DNA of 44,884 nt from Zooshikella ganghwensis DSM 15267. Its GTDB lineage: Bacteria > Pseudomonadota > Gammaproteobacteria > Pseudomonadales > Zooshikellaceae. The DNA lies in NCBI RefSeq assembly GCF_000428585.1, contig NZ_AUAF01000033.1:1-44884 (forward strand), read 5' to 3'. Made by a program: the position numbers and the translations under genes. Under the pieces are notes generated by a model. That model made no database searches. It was not told the DNA's origin and saw only the letters and a list, made by a program, of their open reading frames with translations. The stretch's first letter is position 1, and each line of letters starts with the position of its first letter. Of the stretch, positions 35,331-44,615 are shown one piece after another.

Positions 35331-35531
35331 ATGAATAAAGAAAGGATGCTGTCAGTGACAGTGATTAGCTTGCTTGCAAGCTGTATCACCGCATGTACCC
35401 CACGAGTGGAGGTTGCGGTGCCAGAAAAACCGATTACGATTAATTTAAATGTCAAAGTCGAGCATGAGATTAAAGTAAAAATAGATAAAGAGCTTGATGA
35501 AATTTTCAGTGAAGACAGTGAGCTGTTTTAG
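35331..35531 (+). CDS. ynbE: YnbE-family lipoprotein
   Basis: 66 residues. A signal peptide ends in ITAC-TPR (Cys22 as the lipidated residue); an earlier LASC (Cys18) is a second candidate, but alignment to E. coli YnbE (GCTPRIEV) supports Cys22. The mature part (PEKPITINLNVKVEHEIKVKIDKEL) is typical of the family. YnbE is an outer-membrane lipoprotein that pairs by beta-strand stacking with the C-terminus of YdbH to complete the lipid bridge. It begins 19 bp after ydbH and ends 9 bp before ydbL. Confidence 0.93.
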   Translation: MNKERMLSVTVISLLASCITACTPRVEVAVPEKPITINLNVKVEHEIKVKIDKELDEIFSEDSELF

Positions 35532-35540
35532 GAGGGGGCT

Positions 35541-35873
35541 ATGAAAATAGTACGTGGTTTTCGTTTACTGGTATTGGGTTTAATTTTATGTTTGCCCCTC
35601 ACTGTGCTGGCGATGAGTTTGGAAGAGGCTAAACAGCAAGGTTTGGTGGGTGAGCAGCTAAATGGCTATTTAGGTTTAGTGGTTAACAATGCGACTGCAA
35701 AAAAACTCATCACTGGAATCAATCAAAAACGTAAACAAAAATATGAGCAACTTGCTAAACGCAATGGGGTGCCGCTTGCGACAATTAGCAGTTTGGCAGG
35801 ACAAAAAGCGATTGAAAAAACACCAAATGGTCAGTATGTCCAAAATTCAAGCGGACAGTGGGTTAAAAAATAG
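35541..35873 (+). CDS. ydbL: YdbL family periplasmic protein (DUF1318)
   Basis: 110 residues with a cleavable signal peptide (about 1-24, ending VLA). The mature protein is small and basic: SLEEAKQQGLVGEQLNGYLGLV, NQKRKQKYEQLAKRNGVPLATI and a C-terminal NGQYVQNSSGQW, all DUF1318 features. In E. coli YdbL acts with YnbE and YdbH, and is thought to keep YnbE from over-assembling. GGAGGGGGC before the ATG is a strong ribosome site. It is the last gene of the operon. Confidence 0.93.
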   Translation: MKIVRGFRLLVLGLILCLPLTVLAMSLEEAKQQGLVGEQLNGYLGLVVNNATAKKLITGINQKRKQKYEQLAKRNGVPLATISSLAGQKAIEKTPNGQYVQNSSGQWVKK

Positions 35874-35927
35874 TGGAATTTAAAAAAGATTTGATTCCAC
35901 AAAAAAGGGAGTATTCACTCCCTTTTT
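35873..35927. terminator. Double hairpin terminator between ydbL and gcvT
   Basis: The first stem is GTGGAAT/ATTCCAC (35873-35879 with 35894-35900). The second is AAAAAGGGAGT (35902-35912), ATTC, ACTCCCTTTTT (35917-35927). The second has A and T runs on both sides, so it should terminate both ydbL and the convergent gcvT. Confidence 0.9.
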
Positions 35928-35956
35928 AGGTTTTACTAAACAGCTGCCCCTCGTTT

Positions 35957-37090
35957 TTATCCACGGTAATAACGCTGAGGAACAAAAGGCATTTTACAGA
36001 TATTTACTGGTAGCTGTTTGCCTCGTACTTCAGCAAATATTTCTGTGTCGACTGAAGCATAGTCAGTTGAAACGTAACCCATTGCCACTGGTGCACCTAA
36101 ACTGGGACCAAATCCACCACTGGTTACAGTTCCAATCTGATCCCCCTGAGCATTTACTAAAGGGGTGCCTGTCCGTATAGGGGCTTTGCCTTGGGTACGT
36201 AAACCAACACGTTTACGTTGCACAGGGATGGTTTTATCAAGCTGGGCAAGAATTGTTTTTGCTCCAATAAAGCCTCCAGATCGACTACCATCCGTTCGCC
36301 GAGATTTACTGATAGCCCAGTTTAGTGAGGCTTCAACCGGTGTGGTGGCGGTATCAATATCATTGCCATACAAGCATAGCCCTGCTTCAAGACGGAGTGA
36401 GTCTCGTGCACCTAAACCGATGGGGGAGACTTCTGGATGTTCGAGAATTGCTTTGACTACGGACTGAGCATCAGCAGCAGGAATAGAGATTTCAAAGCCA
36501 TCTTCTCCGGTATAACCAGAGCGGCTCATAAAACATTCAACACCGCAGAGGATGACTTTACGCACATCCATAAAAACCATTGTCTCCAACTCACTGACAA
36601 AGTTGCTCAAAACCTTTGCGGCTGAAGGCCCTTGAAGCGCAACAAGTGCTCGATCAGAAAGCACCTTCACCATATCGTTACCGAGATGTTGACGAAGATG
36701 TGCAATATCTTGCTCCTTACAGGCGGCATTGATGACTAACATGAGCCCATCAGCAAAACGGGATACCATTAGATCATCAAGAATACCTCCCTCTTCATTG
36801 GTAAAAAGGGCATAACGTTGCTTTCCTACAGGCAAATCCAAAATGTCCACGGGAACCAGCTTTTCCAGGCCAGCTTCAGCTTCTAACGGTAGCCATACTT
36901 GTCCCATATGTGAAACATCGAATAAGCCAGCCTGTGAGCGGGTATGTAAGTGCTCTTGTTTGATACCCATAGTATATTGTAAGGGCATGTGATAACCCGC
37001 AAAGGGCACCATTTTTGCGCCAAGCTCTTCGTGCAGATTGTTCAGAGGCGTTTGTTGTAGAGGTGCGTCGGTTATTGTCATCTCATCCAT
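35957..37090 (-). CDS. gcvT: Aminomethyltransferase, T-protein of the glycine cleavage system
   Basis: 377 residues. It transfers the methylene group from the aminomethyl-lipoyl arm of GcvH to tetrahydrofolate and releases ammonia. Family motifs: LFDVSHMGQ, SRSGYTGEDGFEI, LGARDSLRLEAGLCLYGND and the C-terminal GTVTSGGFGPSL. Two near starts exist (37090 and 37081); neither has a decisive ribosome site. It is 54 bp downstream of a sodium:alanine/glycine symporter gene and is separated by about 3.3 kb from divergent gcvH-gcvP. Confidence 0.95.
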   Translation of the reverse strand: MDEMTITDAPLQQTPLNNLHEELGAKMVPFAGYHMPLQYTMGIKQEHLHTRSQAGLFDVSHMGQVWLPLEAEAGLEKLVPVDILDLPVGKQRYALFTNEEGGILDDLMVSRFADGLMLVINAACKEQDIAHLRQHLGNDMVKVLSDRALVALQGPSAAKVLSNFVSELETMVFMDVRKVILCGVECFMSRSGYTGEDGFEISIPAADAQSVVKAILEHPEVSPIGLGARDSLRLEAGLCLYGNDIDTATTPVEASLNWAISKSRRTDGSRSGGFIGAKTILAQLDKTIPVQRKRVGLRTQGKAPIRTGTPLVNAQGDQIGTVTSGGFGPSLGAPVAMGYVSTDYASVDTEIFAEVRGKQLPVNICKMPFVPQRYYRG

Positions 37091-37144
37091 TCCGAATTGA
37101 AGCGCTTAATAAAACCAGCAGAGGTGCTCTGCTGGAGAGAGAGA

Positions 37145-38548
37145 CTATATGCCTTTAGCTTCGCTGTTATTGGTAGTCTTATGCTTAACTGATACTTGTG
37201 AAAAATAGTCACGCGTAAGCTTAAACACAACGGGGCTAAGCAAGGCGAGTGCTATAAGATTAGGTATGGCCATGAGTGCATTTAGGATATCAGCAATAAG
37301 CCAAACCAGGTCTAAGCTCGCATAGGCACCCAAAGGAATCGCAATTAGCCAAAAGACGCGAAATACTTTGATTGCATTTAAACCAAAGAGAAACTGAATA
37401 CAGCGTTCGCAGTAGACACTCCAGCCTAGGATGGTGGTGAAGGCAAAAACGGCTAAACCAATGGTGACAATGTAGCCGCCAACCCCAGGAATAGTTTGCT
37501 CAAAGGCGGCCATGGTTAATGCGGAACCAGTTTCCCCCAAGGTCCAGGCACCGGAGGTGATAATGGCAAGGCCTGTGATACTACAAACCAAAATGGTATC
37601 AATAAAGGTACCAAGCATAGCGATTAACCCTTGGCGAACAGGGTCATGTGTTTGTGCTGAGGCATGAGCAATGGGGGCGCTACCGAGACCTGCCTCGTTG
37701 GAGAAAACACCACGAGCGACACCAAAACGAATGGCGGCCCAAACCGCAGCACCTGCAAATCCCCCTGTAGCCGCAGTGCCAGTAAATGCTGAGCTGATAA
37801 TCATACTTAAAGCAGCAGGTATTTCTGAGGCATTAAGCACAAGCACTACGAGGCCAGCCAGTAAATAGGAAATCCCCATAAAGGGTACAAGTTTTCCTGC
37901 GACTTCAGCGATTGCTTTAATACCACCAATGATGACCAGGCCCACAATAACCATAACCACGATACCAGTACCAAGTGGCGGGATTCCCCACTGAGTTTGC
38001 AGGGCATCTGCAATGGAGTTGACCTGAACAGTATTACCGATACCAAAGCCGGCAATTGCTCCAAAAATAGCGAATGTGGTACCCAGCCATAGCCACTTTT
38101 TTCCCAAGCCATTTTTGATGTAATACATAGGGCCACCAATATGGTTGCCTTCTTCATCCGTTTCGCGATATTTTACAGCGCAAACAGCTTCGGCAAACTT
38201 TGTTGCCATACCCACTAATGCGGTACACCACATCCAAAATAAGGCACCAGGTCCGCCAAGAAAAATAGCCGTTGCTACTCCAGCAATATTACCAGTACCA
38301 ATAGTGGCAGATAATGAGGTCATTAAGGCATTGAATGGGCTAATTTCACCTTCTTTTTCATCACCTTGTTCAGGGGAGCGACCTCTCCATAGTAATTTGA
38401 AGCCAGTACCTAGCTTTCTGAGCTGTAGAAACCGTAAACCCAGACTTAAATAAAGTCCCACCCCTAAAATCAGGACCAACATAACGGGTCCCCAGACAAA
38501 GGAGTCTATAGGGCCGAGGATTTCTGTGATTGTTTGATAAACTTCCAT
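37145..38548 (-). CDS. Sodium:alanine/glycine symporter (AGCS family)
   Basis: 467 residues with about 11 membrane helices. Family signatures: NAL-MTSLSATIGTGNIAGVATAI, GGPMYYIKNGLGKKW and FSNEAGLGSAPIAHA. AGCS proteins import alanine or glycine with sodium. Its place directly upstream of gcvT makes glycine the likely substrate (inference). The start is at ATG 38548 with AGAGG eight bases upstream; a TTG at 38551 is the alternative. Confidence 0.93.
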   Translation of the reverse strand: MEVYQTITEILGPIDSFVWGPVMLVLILGVGLYLSLGLRFLQLRKLGTGFKLLWRGRSPEQGDEKEGEISPFNALMTSLSATIGTGNIAGVATAIFLGGPGALFWMWCTALVGMATKFAEAVCAVKYRETDEEGNHIGGPMYYIKNGLGKKWLWLGTTFAIFGAIAGFGIGNTVQVNSIADALQTQWGIPPLGTGIVVMVIVGLVIIGGIKAIAEVAGKLVPFMGISYLLAGLVVLVLNASEIPAALSMIISSAFTGTAATGGFAGAAVWAAIRFGVARGVFSNEAGLGSAPIAHASAQTHDPVRQGLIAMLGTFIDTILVCSITGLAIITSGAWTLGETGSALTMAAFEQTIPGVGGYIVTIGLAVFAFTTILGWSVYCERCIQFLFGLNAIKVFRVFWLIAIPLGAYASLDLVWLIADILNALMAIPNLIALALLSPVVFKLTRDYFSQVSVKHKTTNNSEAKGI

Positions 38549-38551
38549 CAA

Positions 38552-39181
38552 TTACGCCTCTTATCCATCAAGGGATACATTTGTTGTTATAAAGCGATAA
38601 CACTCACGAGTTATTTTTTTACAAGACATGGTGGTAAAACATCATGCCTATCACAAGTGTGCTTGGTGAATAGACGTTAACTGTTGAAAGTTAAATATCC
38701 TTTTTCACGATCATGCATGTTAAAAAAAATAATTCATGTTGGTTATAAATCAGCAGGTGATGATACCAAGTAGATGTGTATTTGTGGTGATGGAAGACAA
38801 GTATTTTTTGTCTACTCGCTTGCTTTTTTTACTTGTCAGGTACACAAAAAAGAATCATATACACATCAAAAGGAATTTAATTTACCAACACCTGTTTTTT
38901 TTATTATTTGAAATAAATTATCGCATTCGTCATAACGATGCAACAATTGACTATACTCAAATTCTGCATAACGCTCATTGAATACACCGTTAATCCATCC
39001 TTGGAGGAGTTGGTTGTCATATCCTTGCAGCCAGCATTTCGATATGCATTATCCGATCTTTGTCAGCTATGGGGTACCATCACTTAAAATACCACGAGTG
39101 TTCACTGAGTCGTGACCAAGTAGCGTAAAAAATGAGTTTGCAGTACCTAAATTAATTAGATGAGCAGGTAGCGTAAGATGG
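38552..39181. other. Non-coding region between the symporter and the regulator (630 bp)
   Basis: It holds the promoter of the symporter-gcvT operon. A hairpin at 38597-38614 (ATAAC/GTTAT) runs into T6 on the forward strand. An 81-codon frame at 38736-38981 is AT-rich and has no family features, so I do not call it. Nothing resembling a glycine riboswitch is seen. Confidence 0.5.
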
Positions 39182-39799
39182 TTATGTTGCCATAACCCAT
39201 AATATTTCAGCATCGTTATCGCTTGTAGAAACCAGTGCATGTCCCATACTGGCATCGTAGTAAACGCTATCCCCTGTGAATAGCTCAACAGGCTCATAAA
39301 ACTCACTGTAAAAATAAAGAGAGCCAGATAATACCAATAAAAACTCCTCTCCAGCGTGTCTTACCCAGTCACCGTAATCATTAAACTGTCTGGCTCTGAC
39401 AATGGTTTTAAAAGGAACCATTTTCTTATTCACCAGCTGTGTCGCTAACAGCTCGTGCTCATAGGTAGCGGTAGGATGAGGTTTACCTGACTGATTACGG
39501 GTGATATCTCGACGTCCGGTGGTCATGGGTTGTAAAGGTTTACTAAACAGCTGTGGCAGGTCGATGCCTAGCCCTTTTGTGAGCTTTTGAACCGCCGAAA
39601 AAGTGGGGGAGAGTTGATCATTTTCAATTTTTGATAGTGTCGACCGGGCTAATCCTGTTCGCTGACTCACCTCTTCCAGTGTCCAGTTATTGCTCAGGCG
39701 AATTTCTTTTAACCGCTTACCTAGCTGCATGGGTTCAACCTGAGCCTCACTACTGGTTTGTTGCGTTTGCATTTTCGGGAGACGCGGGCTTTCCGCCAT
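39182..39799 (-). CDS. XRE-family transcriptional regulator with cupin domain
   Basis: 205 residues. The N-terminal helix-turn-helix (about 26-85: LGKRLKEIRLSNNWTLEEVSQRTGLARSTLSKIEN) is followed by a C-terminal cupin sensor domain (about 130-205: HAGEEFLLVLSGSLYFYSEFYEPVELFTGDSVYYDASMGHAL). Such regulators bind small carboxylates or amino acids in the cupin. It sits between the two arms of the glycine cleavage genes, so control by glycine or a one-carbon metabolite is a reasonable guess. GGAG eight bases before the ATG supports the start. Confidence 0.93.
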   Translation of the reverse strand: MAESPRLPKMQTQQTSSEAQVEPMQLGKRLKEIRLSNNWTLEEVSQRTGLARSTLSKIENDQLSPTFSAVQKLTKGLGIDLPQLFSKPLQPMTTGRRDITRNQSGKPHPTATYEHELLATQLVNKKMVPFKTIVRARQFNDYGDWVRHAGEEFLLVLSGSLYFYSEFYEPVELFTGDSVYYDASMGHALVSTSDNDAEILWVMAT

Positions 39800-40042
39800 A
39801 CGGGGTACTCCAATTAGACTAAACGGTTGAAAAAAGTGAGGGATACTACCTCAACCTTAATAGTATGCCAACTCATCAGGGTATTGCTTACCACTATGGG
39901 TCCAAGATTGGGGATTCGTCAAGAAAAGAGTTTCCTTTACGAAACAAAGTTGATTTGCAGGAAAAACGTTGATACATTTCAATTAAGCTGATCCATGGTT
40001 AACAGGGTTCAGCTTACTGTTATTCTCAAGACTTCCATCTTA

Positions 40043-40120
40043 AATCCAACGGACAGCACAGGGTGATTGAATATAATAAGCCACCTATGCTGCCTGGAGT
40101 GACCGAAAGGTCTTTGGATT
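40043..40120 (+). ncRNA. Candidate structured RNA (three-way junction) ahead of gcvH
   Basis: P1: AATCCAA (40043-40049) pairs with TTGGATT (40114-40120). P2: GG-A-CAGCA (40051-40058) pairs with TGCTGCC (40088-40094), continued by AGG/CCT after one mismatch. P3: GACC-GAAA-GGTC (40101-40112), a GNRA-capped stem. All three are perfect or nearly so and close a compact junction. Its place before a terminator-like hairpin and a metabolic gene is that of a riboswitch or attenuator. It does not match a class I know. Confidence 0.4.
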
Positions 40121-40172
40121 CAGCCAGTGCAACGATGCTCACTTAAGAATATTTGTTGGCTGGCTGTTTTTT
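40121..40172 (+). terminator. Terminator-like hairpin in the gcvH leader
   Basis: CAGCCAG (40121-40127) pairs with CTGGCTG (40160-40166), followed directly by T6. The 32-nt loop contains an alternative small hairpin (AGTGCA...TGC...ACT, 40126-40143) that uses part of the left arm, so two mutually exclusive folds exist. It begins right after the P1 strand of the structure at 40043-40120. Confidence 0.5.
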
Positions 40173-40194
40173 CAGTGAAACTGAAGGTGATGGA

Positions 40195-40263
40195 ATGCAA
40201 CACCATACTGCTTATTATTTAAAAGCAGGCGACAGTGCACTACTACTAATGATGTATTACTGA
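40195..40263 (+). CDS. Possible 22-residue leader peptide before gcvH
   Basis: An ATG preceded by GAAGGTGATGG opens a 22-codon frame, MQHHTAYYLKAGDSALLLMMYY, between the terminator-like hairpin and gcvH. It has one glycine codon only, so it does not look like a glycine-sensing leader peptide. It may be chance. Confidence 0.25.
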   Translation: MQHHTAYYLKAGDSALLLMMYY

Positions 40264-40397
40264 TAATAAAGTGTACTAGTTAAGCTTATAAAACATTACG
40301 TCAATAAAATATTACGCTAATAACATATTACAAAGTACTCAGGCCTTTTCATTAATCGCCTTAAAATTAAACGAGGGCTTTGCAGAGGACATTCACC

Positions 40398-40793
40398 ATG
40401 TGCACCATCAAGTCTGATGTTTTGTATAGTCTTACACATGAATGGTTCAAGGTTAATGGTGATGACTCTATTACGCTGGGTATTACTGATCATGCTCAAA
40501 TGCGACTAGGGGATATTACGCAAGTATGTTTGCCTGAGGTTGGACAGCATTTCCAAATGGGTGATAGCTGCATTGTTATCAAGTCGTGCAAGGCAGATGT
40601 CGATATTTTAGTACCCTTCACAGGAAAAGTGCTCGCTGTAAATTCTAAAGTTGAGGGTATGCCTGTCATGCTAAATCAGCAGGCTTTCCAGCAAGGCTGG
40701 TTAATTAAATTACTACCAGATAACCCTGTACATTCTTCAATGTTTTTAAATGCTGATGCTTACCAAGCACTGTTGGAAACGGAAATAGACTAG
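40398..40793 (+). CDS. gcvH: Glycine cleavage system H protein
   Basis: 131 residues (E. coli 129). The lipoyl carrier that shuttles the aminomethyl group between GcvP and GcvT. The modified lysine is Lys65 in IKSCKADVDI; the usual sequence there is ESVKA, so the flanking residues are altered (KSC). THEWFKV, LGITDHAQMRLGD and LPEVGQ are conserved. The sequence is more diverged than gcvP or gcvT, and a second, more typical H protein elsewhere cannot be excluded. AGAGGA eight bases before the ATG fixes the start; an earlier TTG is unlikely. Confidence 0.9.
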   Translation: MCTIKSDVLYSLTHEWFKVNGDDSITLGITDHAQMRLGDITQVCLPEVGQHFQMGDSCIVIKSCKADVDILVPFTGKVLAVNSKVEGMPVMLNQQAFQQGWLIKLLPDNPVHSSMFLNADAYQALLETEID

Positions 40794-40877
40794 TGCCTGG
40801 TAAACGAGACTTAAAAACGCTGGGGATTGAAACCTTTAATCATAATTAATTTCCGTTGATAGGACGTGAGTTGGGGT

Positions 40878-43763
40878 ATGACAACGCATATGGTTACACT
40901 CAGTAGTTTGCTTCCTTATGAAGACTTTATCCAGCGCCATATTGGTCCATCACCCGAAGAAGTAAAGGCCATGCTGGCTGAGCTGGATATCAGCACAACG
41001 GATGAACTCATAAAGCATACGGTACCTGAGGCCATTCGCCTGTCTGAATCGCTGACACTTTCAGAGCCTGTTGATGAGTCCACTGTTTTAGCAAAACTAA
41101 AGCAGCTGGCAGTACAGAATAAGCCCTATAAGTCGTATATTGGAATGGGCTACTATGATACGGTTGTTCCGCCTGTTATTTTGCGGAATGTGCTTGAAAA
41201 TCCTGGTTGGTATACTGCTTATACACCTTATCAGCCTGAAATATCTCAAGGTCGATTGGAAGGATTATTAAATTTTCAACAAATGGTGATTGACCTTACA
41301 GGCATGGAGCTGGCCAATGCCTCATTGCTGGATGAGGCCACTGCAGCAGCAGAAGCCATGACCATGTGTAAGCGGGTTAATAAAAAACGCAGTGATTGCT
41401 TATTTGTCGCTAGTGATGTTCATCCTCAGACAATAGCTTTAATTAAGACGCGTGCTGAATACTTAGGTATACAGGTTGTCGTCGGTGCCGCCGGAGATAT
41501 AGAAAATCACGATGTATTTGCAGGGGTTATTGCGTATCCCAGTACACTCGGTGAAGTTACCGCACTACAAAAAATAATTGATGCTTTACATCAGCAACAA
41601 GCTTTAGCCATAGTCACTGCTGATTTATTAAGTTTGGTGCTGCTGGAACCACCTGGCGCTTTTGGCGCTGATGTGGTGGTGGGGTCTGCCCAGCGCTTTG
41701 GCGTTCCAATGGGATACGGTGGTCCTCATGCGGCTTTTTTTGCTACAAAGGATAAGTTTAAGCGTTCTGCGCCAGGACGAATAATTGGTGTTTCTGTGGA
41801 TAGTCGTGATCGTCCTGCTTTGCGTATGGCAATGCAAACGCGAGAACAACATATTCGTAGAGAGAAAGCGACCTCAAATATTTGTACAGCACAAGCCTTA
41901 TTAGCCAATATGGCTGGATTTTATGCGGTTTATCATGGACCCAAAGGATTAAAGAAAATCGCCCAGCGTGTCCACCGCTTGACACAAATACTGGCAGCAG
42001 GGTTGGCTCAAAGTGGTATTACCCCTGTCTTTTCCCATTATTTTGATACGCTGCTTTTAACAACGGGAGAGCAAACCACAGAGGTGCTTGCCCGAGCTGA
42101 AGAGGCAGGTATTAATTTGCGGGTTGTAAATAAGCAACAAGTTGCTGTTAGCCTGGATGAGACAACAACCCCAGAGGCACTTACGATTTTGTGGCGTGTT
42201 TTATTAGGCGCTAAAAGTGATGGATTGCAGGTAACTCAACTAGACCGAGCGCTGAATAATGCGCCTGCTATTCCTGATGAATTACAACGAAAGCATGAAT
42301 TTTTAACCCACCCAGTATTTAATCGCTATCACTCTGAAACGGAAATGCTGCGTTATTTAAAACGCCTGGAAAATAAAGATATATCATTAGTGCATAGTAT
42401 GATTCCTTTAGGCTCTTGCACTATGAAATTGAATGCAACGACAGAGATGATTCCTGTCAGTTGGCCAGAGTTTTCAGGTATTCATCCTTATGCTCCTACT
42501 GCTCAGACTCAAGGTTACCAGCAACTACTCAACTCTCTGTGTGAGCAGTTAGCAGAAATTACTGGCTATGATGCTGTTTCACTACAGCCTAATTCAGGCG
42601 CTCAGGGTGAATATGCGGGGCTGCTGGCCATTCGTAAATATCATGAAAGTATTGGCCAACAGCAACGTGATGTTTGTTTAATTCCCAGCTCTGCTCATGG
42701 AACAAACCCTGCTAGTGCTTCGATGGCAGGGATGCGTGTGGTTATTGTTGACTGTGATGAACAGGGCAATGTGGACTTATCAGATCTTGAAAATAAAGCG
42801 AAGCAGTATAGTGATCAATTGTCGTGTGTCATGATCACCTATCCTTCGACACATGGTGTATTTGAAGAAGGCGTTAAAACACTATGCGAAATTATCCATA
42901 CGCATGGTGGTCAGGTTTACATGGATGGTGCAAATTTAAATGCCCAGGTGGGGTTAACAAAGCCGGGTTTAATAGGCTCTGATGTTTCCCATTTAAATTT
43001 ACATAAAACATTTTGTATTCCTCATGGCGGGGGTGGTCCTGGCATGGGACCGATTGGCGTGAAGTCCCATCTTGAACCTTTTTTACCGGGCAATCCTGTG
43101 AGTGAAAGTGACAGTGAAAAGGTAGGACCTGTTTCTGCAGCGCCCTACGGTAGTGCCAGTATTTTGCCCATTTCCTGGGTCTATTTGCAGTTGATGGGTG
43201 GAAAAGGCCTCACTAAGGCGACGGAGATTGCCATTTTAAATGCAAATTACATTGCCAAGCGCTTATCAGATCATTATCCCGTGTTATATACAGGCAAAGC
43301 AGGCTATGTTGCCCACGAATGTATAATTGATTTACGCCCTTTGAAGACAGCGACCGGCGTAACCGAAGAAGATGTTGCCAAGCGCTTGATGGACTTTGGC
43401 TTTCATGCTCCCACTATGTCATTTCCGGTGCCTGGCACTTTGATGATTGAGCCTACTGAAAGTGAGTCAAAAGCCGAATTGGATCGTTTTTGCGAAGCGA
43501 TGATTTATATTCGCCAAGAAATCGAGCAAGTTGCTCAAGGTGTGTATGCGGTAGACAATAGTCCGTTACGTCATGCGCCACATACTCAGGCTGATATTTT
43601 TAATGATGAATGGACTCGTGCCTATACCCGACAGGTGGCGGCTTATCCTTTAGCGTGGGTTGAAGAAAATAAAGTGTGGCCAACGGTAAACCGCATTGAC
43701 AATGTGTATGGCGATCGGCATTTAATGTGTTCCTGCCCTCCGCTTAGTAGCTATCAGGAATAA
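40878..43763 (+). CDS. gcvP: Glycine dehydrogenase (decarboxylating), P-protein
   Basis: 961 residues from the ATG at 40878, the usual length of the single-chain P-protein. It decarboxylates glycine with pyridoxal phosphate and loads the aminomethyl group on GcvH. The Schiff-base lysine is Lys710 in [19 protein letters not shown]-terminal [22 protein letters not shown] and [15 protein letters not shown] are conserved. GTG (40866) and ATG (40890) are other possible starts; the ribosome site is ambiguous. It follows gcvH by 84 bp and ends at a clear terminator. No gcvL is present. Confidence 0.95.
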   Translation: MTTHMVTLSSLLPYEDFIQRHIGPSPEEVKAMLAELDISTTDELIKHTVPEAIRLSESLTLSEPVDESTVLAKLKQLAVQNKPYKSYIGMGYYDTVVPPVILRNVLENPGWYTAYTPYQPEISQGRLEGLLNFQQMVIDLTGMELANASLLDEATAAAEAMTMCKRVNKKRSDCLFVASDVHPQTIALIKTRAEYLGIQVVVGAAGDIENHDVFAGVIAYPSTLGEVTALQKIIDALHQQQALAIVTADLLSLVLLEPPGAFGADVVVGSAQRFGVPMGYGGPHAAFFATKDKFKRSAPGRIIGVSVDSRDRPALRMAMQTREQHIRREKATSNICTAQALLANMAGFYAVYHGPKGLKKIAQRVHRLTQILAAGLAQSGITPVFSHYFDTLLLTTGEQTTEVLARAEEAGINLRVVNKQQVAVSLDETTTPEALTILWRVLLGAKSDGLQVTQLDRALNNAPAIPDELQRKHEFLTHPVFNRYHSETEMLRYLKRLENKDISLVHSMIPLGSCTMKLNATTEMIPVSWPEFSGIHPYAPTAQTQGYQQLLNSLCEQLAEITGYDAVSLQPNSGAQGEYAGLLAIRKYHESIGQQQRDVCLIPSSAHGTNPASASMAGMRVVIVDCDEQGNVDLSDLENKAKQYSDQLSCVMITYPSTHGVFEEGVKTLCEIIHTHGGQVYMDGANLNAQVGLTKPGLIGSDVSHLNLHKTFCIPHGGGGPGMGPIGVKSHLEPFLPGNPVSESDSEKVGPVSAAPYGSASILPISWVYLQLMGGKGLTKATEIAILNANYIAKRLSDHYPVLYTGKAGYVAHECIIDLRPLKTATGVTEEDVAKRLMDFGFHAPTMSFPVPGTLMIEPTESESKAELDRFCEAMIYIRQEIEQVAQGVYAVDNSPLRHAPHTQADIFNDEWTRAYTRQVAAYPLAWVEENKVWPTVNRIDNVYGDRHLMCSCPPLSSYQE

Positions 43764-43806
43764 AAATGAAGCTATTTTTATTGTATTTCTTGTGAACAAT
43801 GATATT

Positions 43807-43827
43807 AGGGCCGAAAGGCCCTTTTTT
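43807..43827 (+). terminator. Rho-independent terminator after gcvP
   Basis: GGGCC (43808-43812), GAAA loop, GGCCC (43817-43821) and T6 (43822-43827). A compact GNRA-capped intrinsic terminator 43 bp past the gcvP stop and one base before the convergent lysE-type stop. Confidence 0.9.
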
Positions 43828-43828
43828 A

Positions 43829-44458
43829 TTAACCTAAAGCAAGCCAGATTCCAACACCCATCATTAATGAGCCAGAAATCCGATTCAGTAAACGTACATT
43901 TCCACTTTTTTGTAACAGTTTACTCAGGGTCTTGCCACCTGAGGCATAGAGAATTAAACAAAGAAACTCTATCACTAAAATCATAGACAGTAACAAAACC
44001 AGCTGTGGCGCAAGAGGTAAATCTGGATTAATAAAAGGTGGTAGTAAAGATATAAAAAATGCCCAGCCTTTCGGGTTAGCTATAGCAGTAATAAAACCTT
44101 GCATTGCCAGGTTAATACGGTCAGTGCTTTGGGTTTCACCTTCTAAGTTGAACGCCATTATTCCTTTAGATCGCCACAACTGAATGCCCAGGTAAACTAA
44201 ATAAACGCCACCAATATATTTTAATAAATTAAAAGCACTGGGGTATTCCAGCATAATTGTTGCGATACCGACTACCGAAGCAATAGCGACAATAGCTACT
44301 CCTAGTAACTCGCCCCACATCATCCAGAATGTGCGCTTTAAGCCAATGGACATGCCCATCGTCATAGATAGCATCATACACATGCCTGGTGTAACAGAGA
44401 TAAAGAAAAAAGTTGGTATAAATAACGCCACTAACGATAAACTGGCTAGGGTTATCAC
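43829..44458 (-). CDS. LysE/RhtB-family amino-acid exporter
   Basis: 209 residues from a GTG at 44458, the usual length of the family; a GTG at 44503 would add 15 residues without family features. Six membrane helices are evident. The N-terminal signature FISVTPGMCMMLSMTMGMSIGLKR replaces the common TPGPN by TPGMC. IANPKGWAFFISLLPPF is the second signature. These proteins export amino acids or related compounds. GGGGGGAG just before 44458 supports that start. Its neighbour gcvP suggests, but does not show, an amino-acid link. Confidence 0.88.
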   Translation of the reverse strand: MITLASLSLVALFIPTFFFISVTPGMCMMLSMTMGMSIGLKRTFWMMWGELLGVAIVAIASVVGIATIMLEYPSAFNLLKYIGGVYLVYLGIQLWRSKGIMAFNLEGETQSTDRINLAMQGFITAIANPKGWAFFISLLPPFINPDLPLAPQLVLLLSMILVIEFLCLILYASGGKTLSKLLQKSGNVRLLNRISGSLMMGVGIWLALG

Positions 44459-44499
44459 TGCTCCCCCCTTAATTGTTTGCTGGATATTATGGAGTTTAC

Positions 44500-44518
44500 A
44501 CACTGTAAAATACAGTGT
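44500..44518. repeat. 8-bp inverted repeat upstream of the LysE-type gene
   Basis: ACACTGTA (44500-44507), AAA, TACAGTGT (44511-44518). The perfect symmetry 42 bp before the preferred start is in promoter position and could be an operator. It also overlaps the alternative upstream GTG, which argues against that start. Confidence 0.45.
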
Positions 44519-44615
44519 TTCACTTTTCTCCTTGGTCCGCTGAGTATGTGAAAAGATTCAATATTAGTATTATTGTGCTAATTATACGCGATGCTCGACT
44601 TTTATTAGTTTGAAA

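Larger units (their letters stand above)
39800..40397 (+). other. Leader region of gcvH with structured RNA candidate (598 bp)
   Basis: It holds divergent promoters of the regulator and gcvH, a three-helix RNA-like fold (40043-40120), a terminator-like hairpin with T6 (40121-40172), and a 22-codon frame (40195-40263) before the gcvH ribosome site. The usual glycine riboswitch core (GCCGAAGG...CTCTCAGG...AAAGGACAG) is not present in order. Confidence 0.55.

Noticed and set aside
38736-38981. 81-codon forward frame between symporter and regulator
   Set aside because: AT-rich low-complexity translation with no family features; it lies in the symporter promoter region.
39985-40200. Known glycine riboswitch ahead of gcvH
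   Set aside because: Fragments such as GGACAG and CCGAAAGG occur, but in the wrong order and without the CTCTCAGG element, so I do not call the gcvT riboswitch class.
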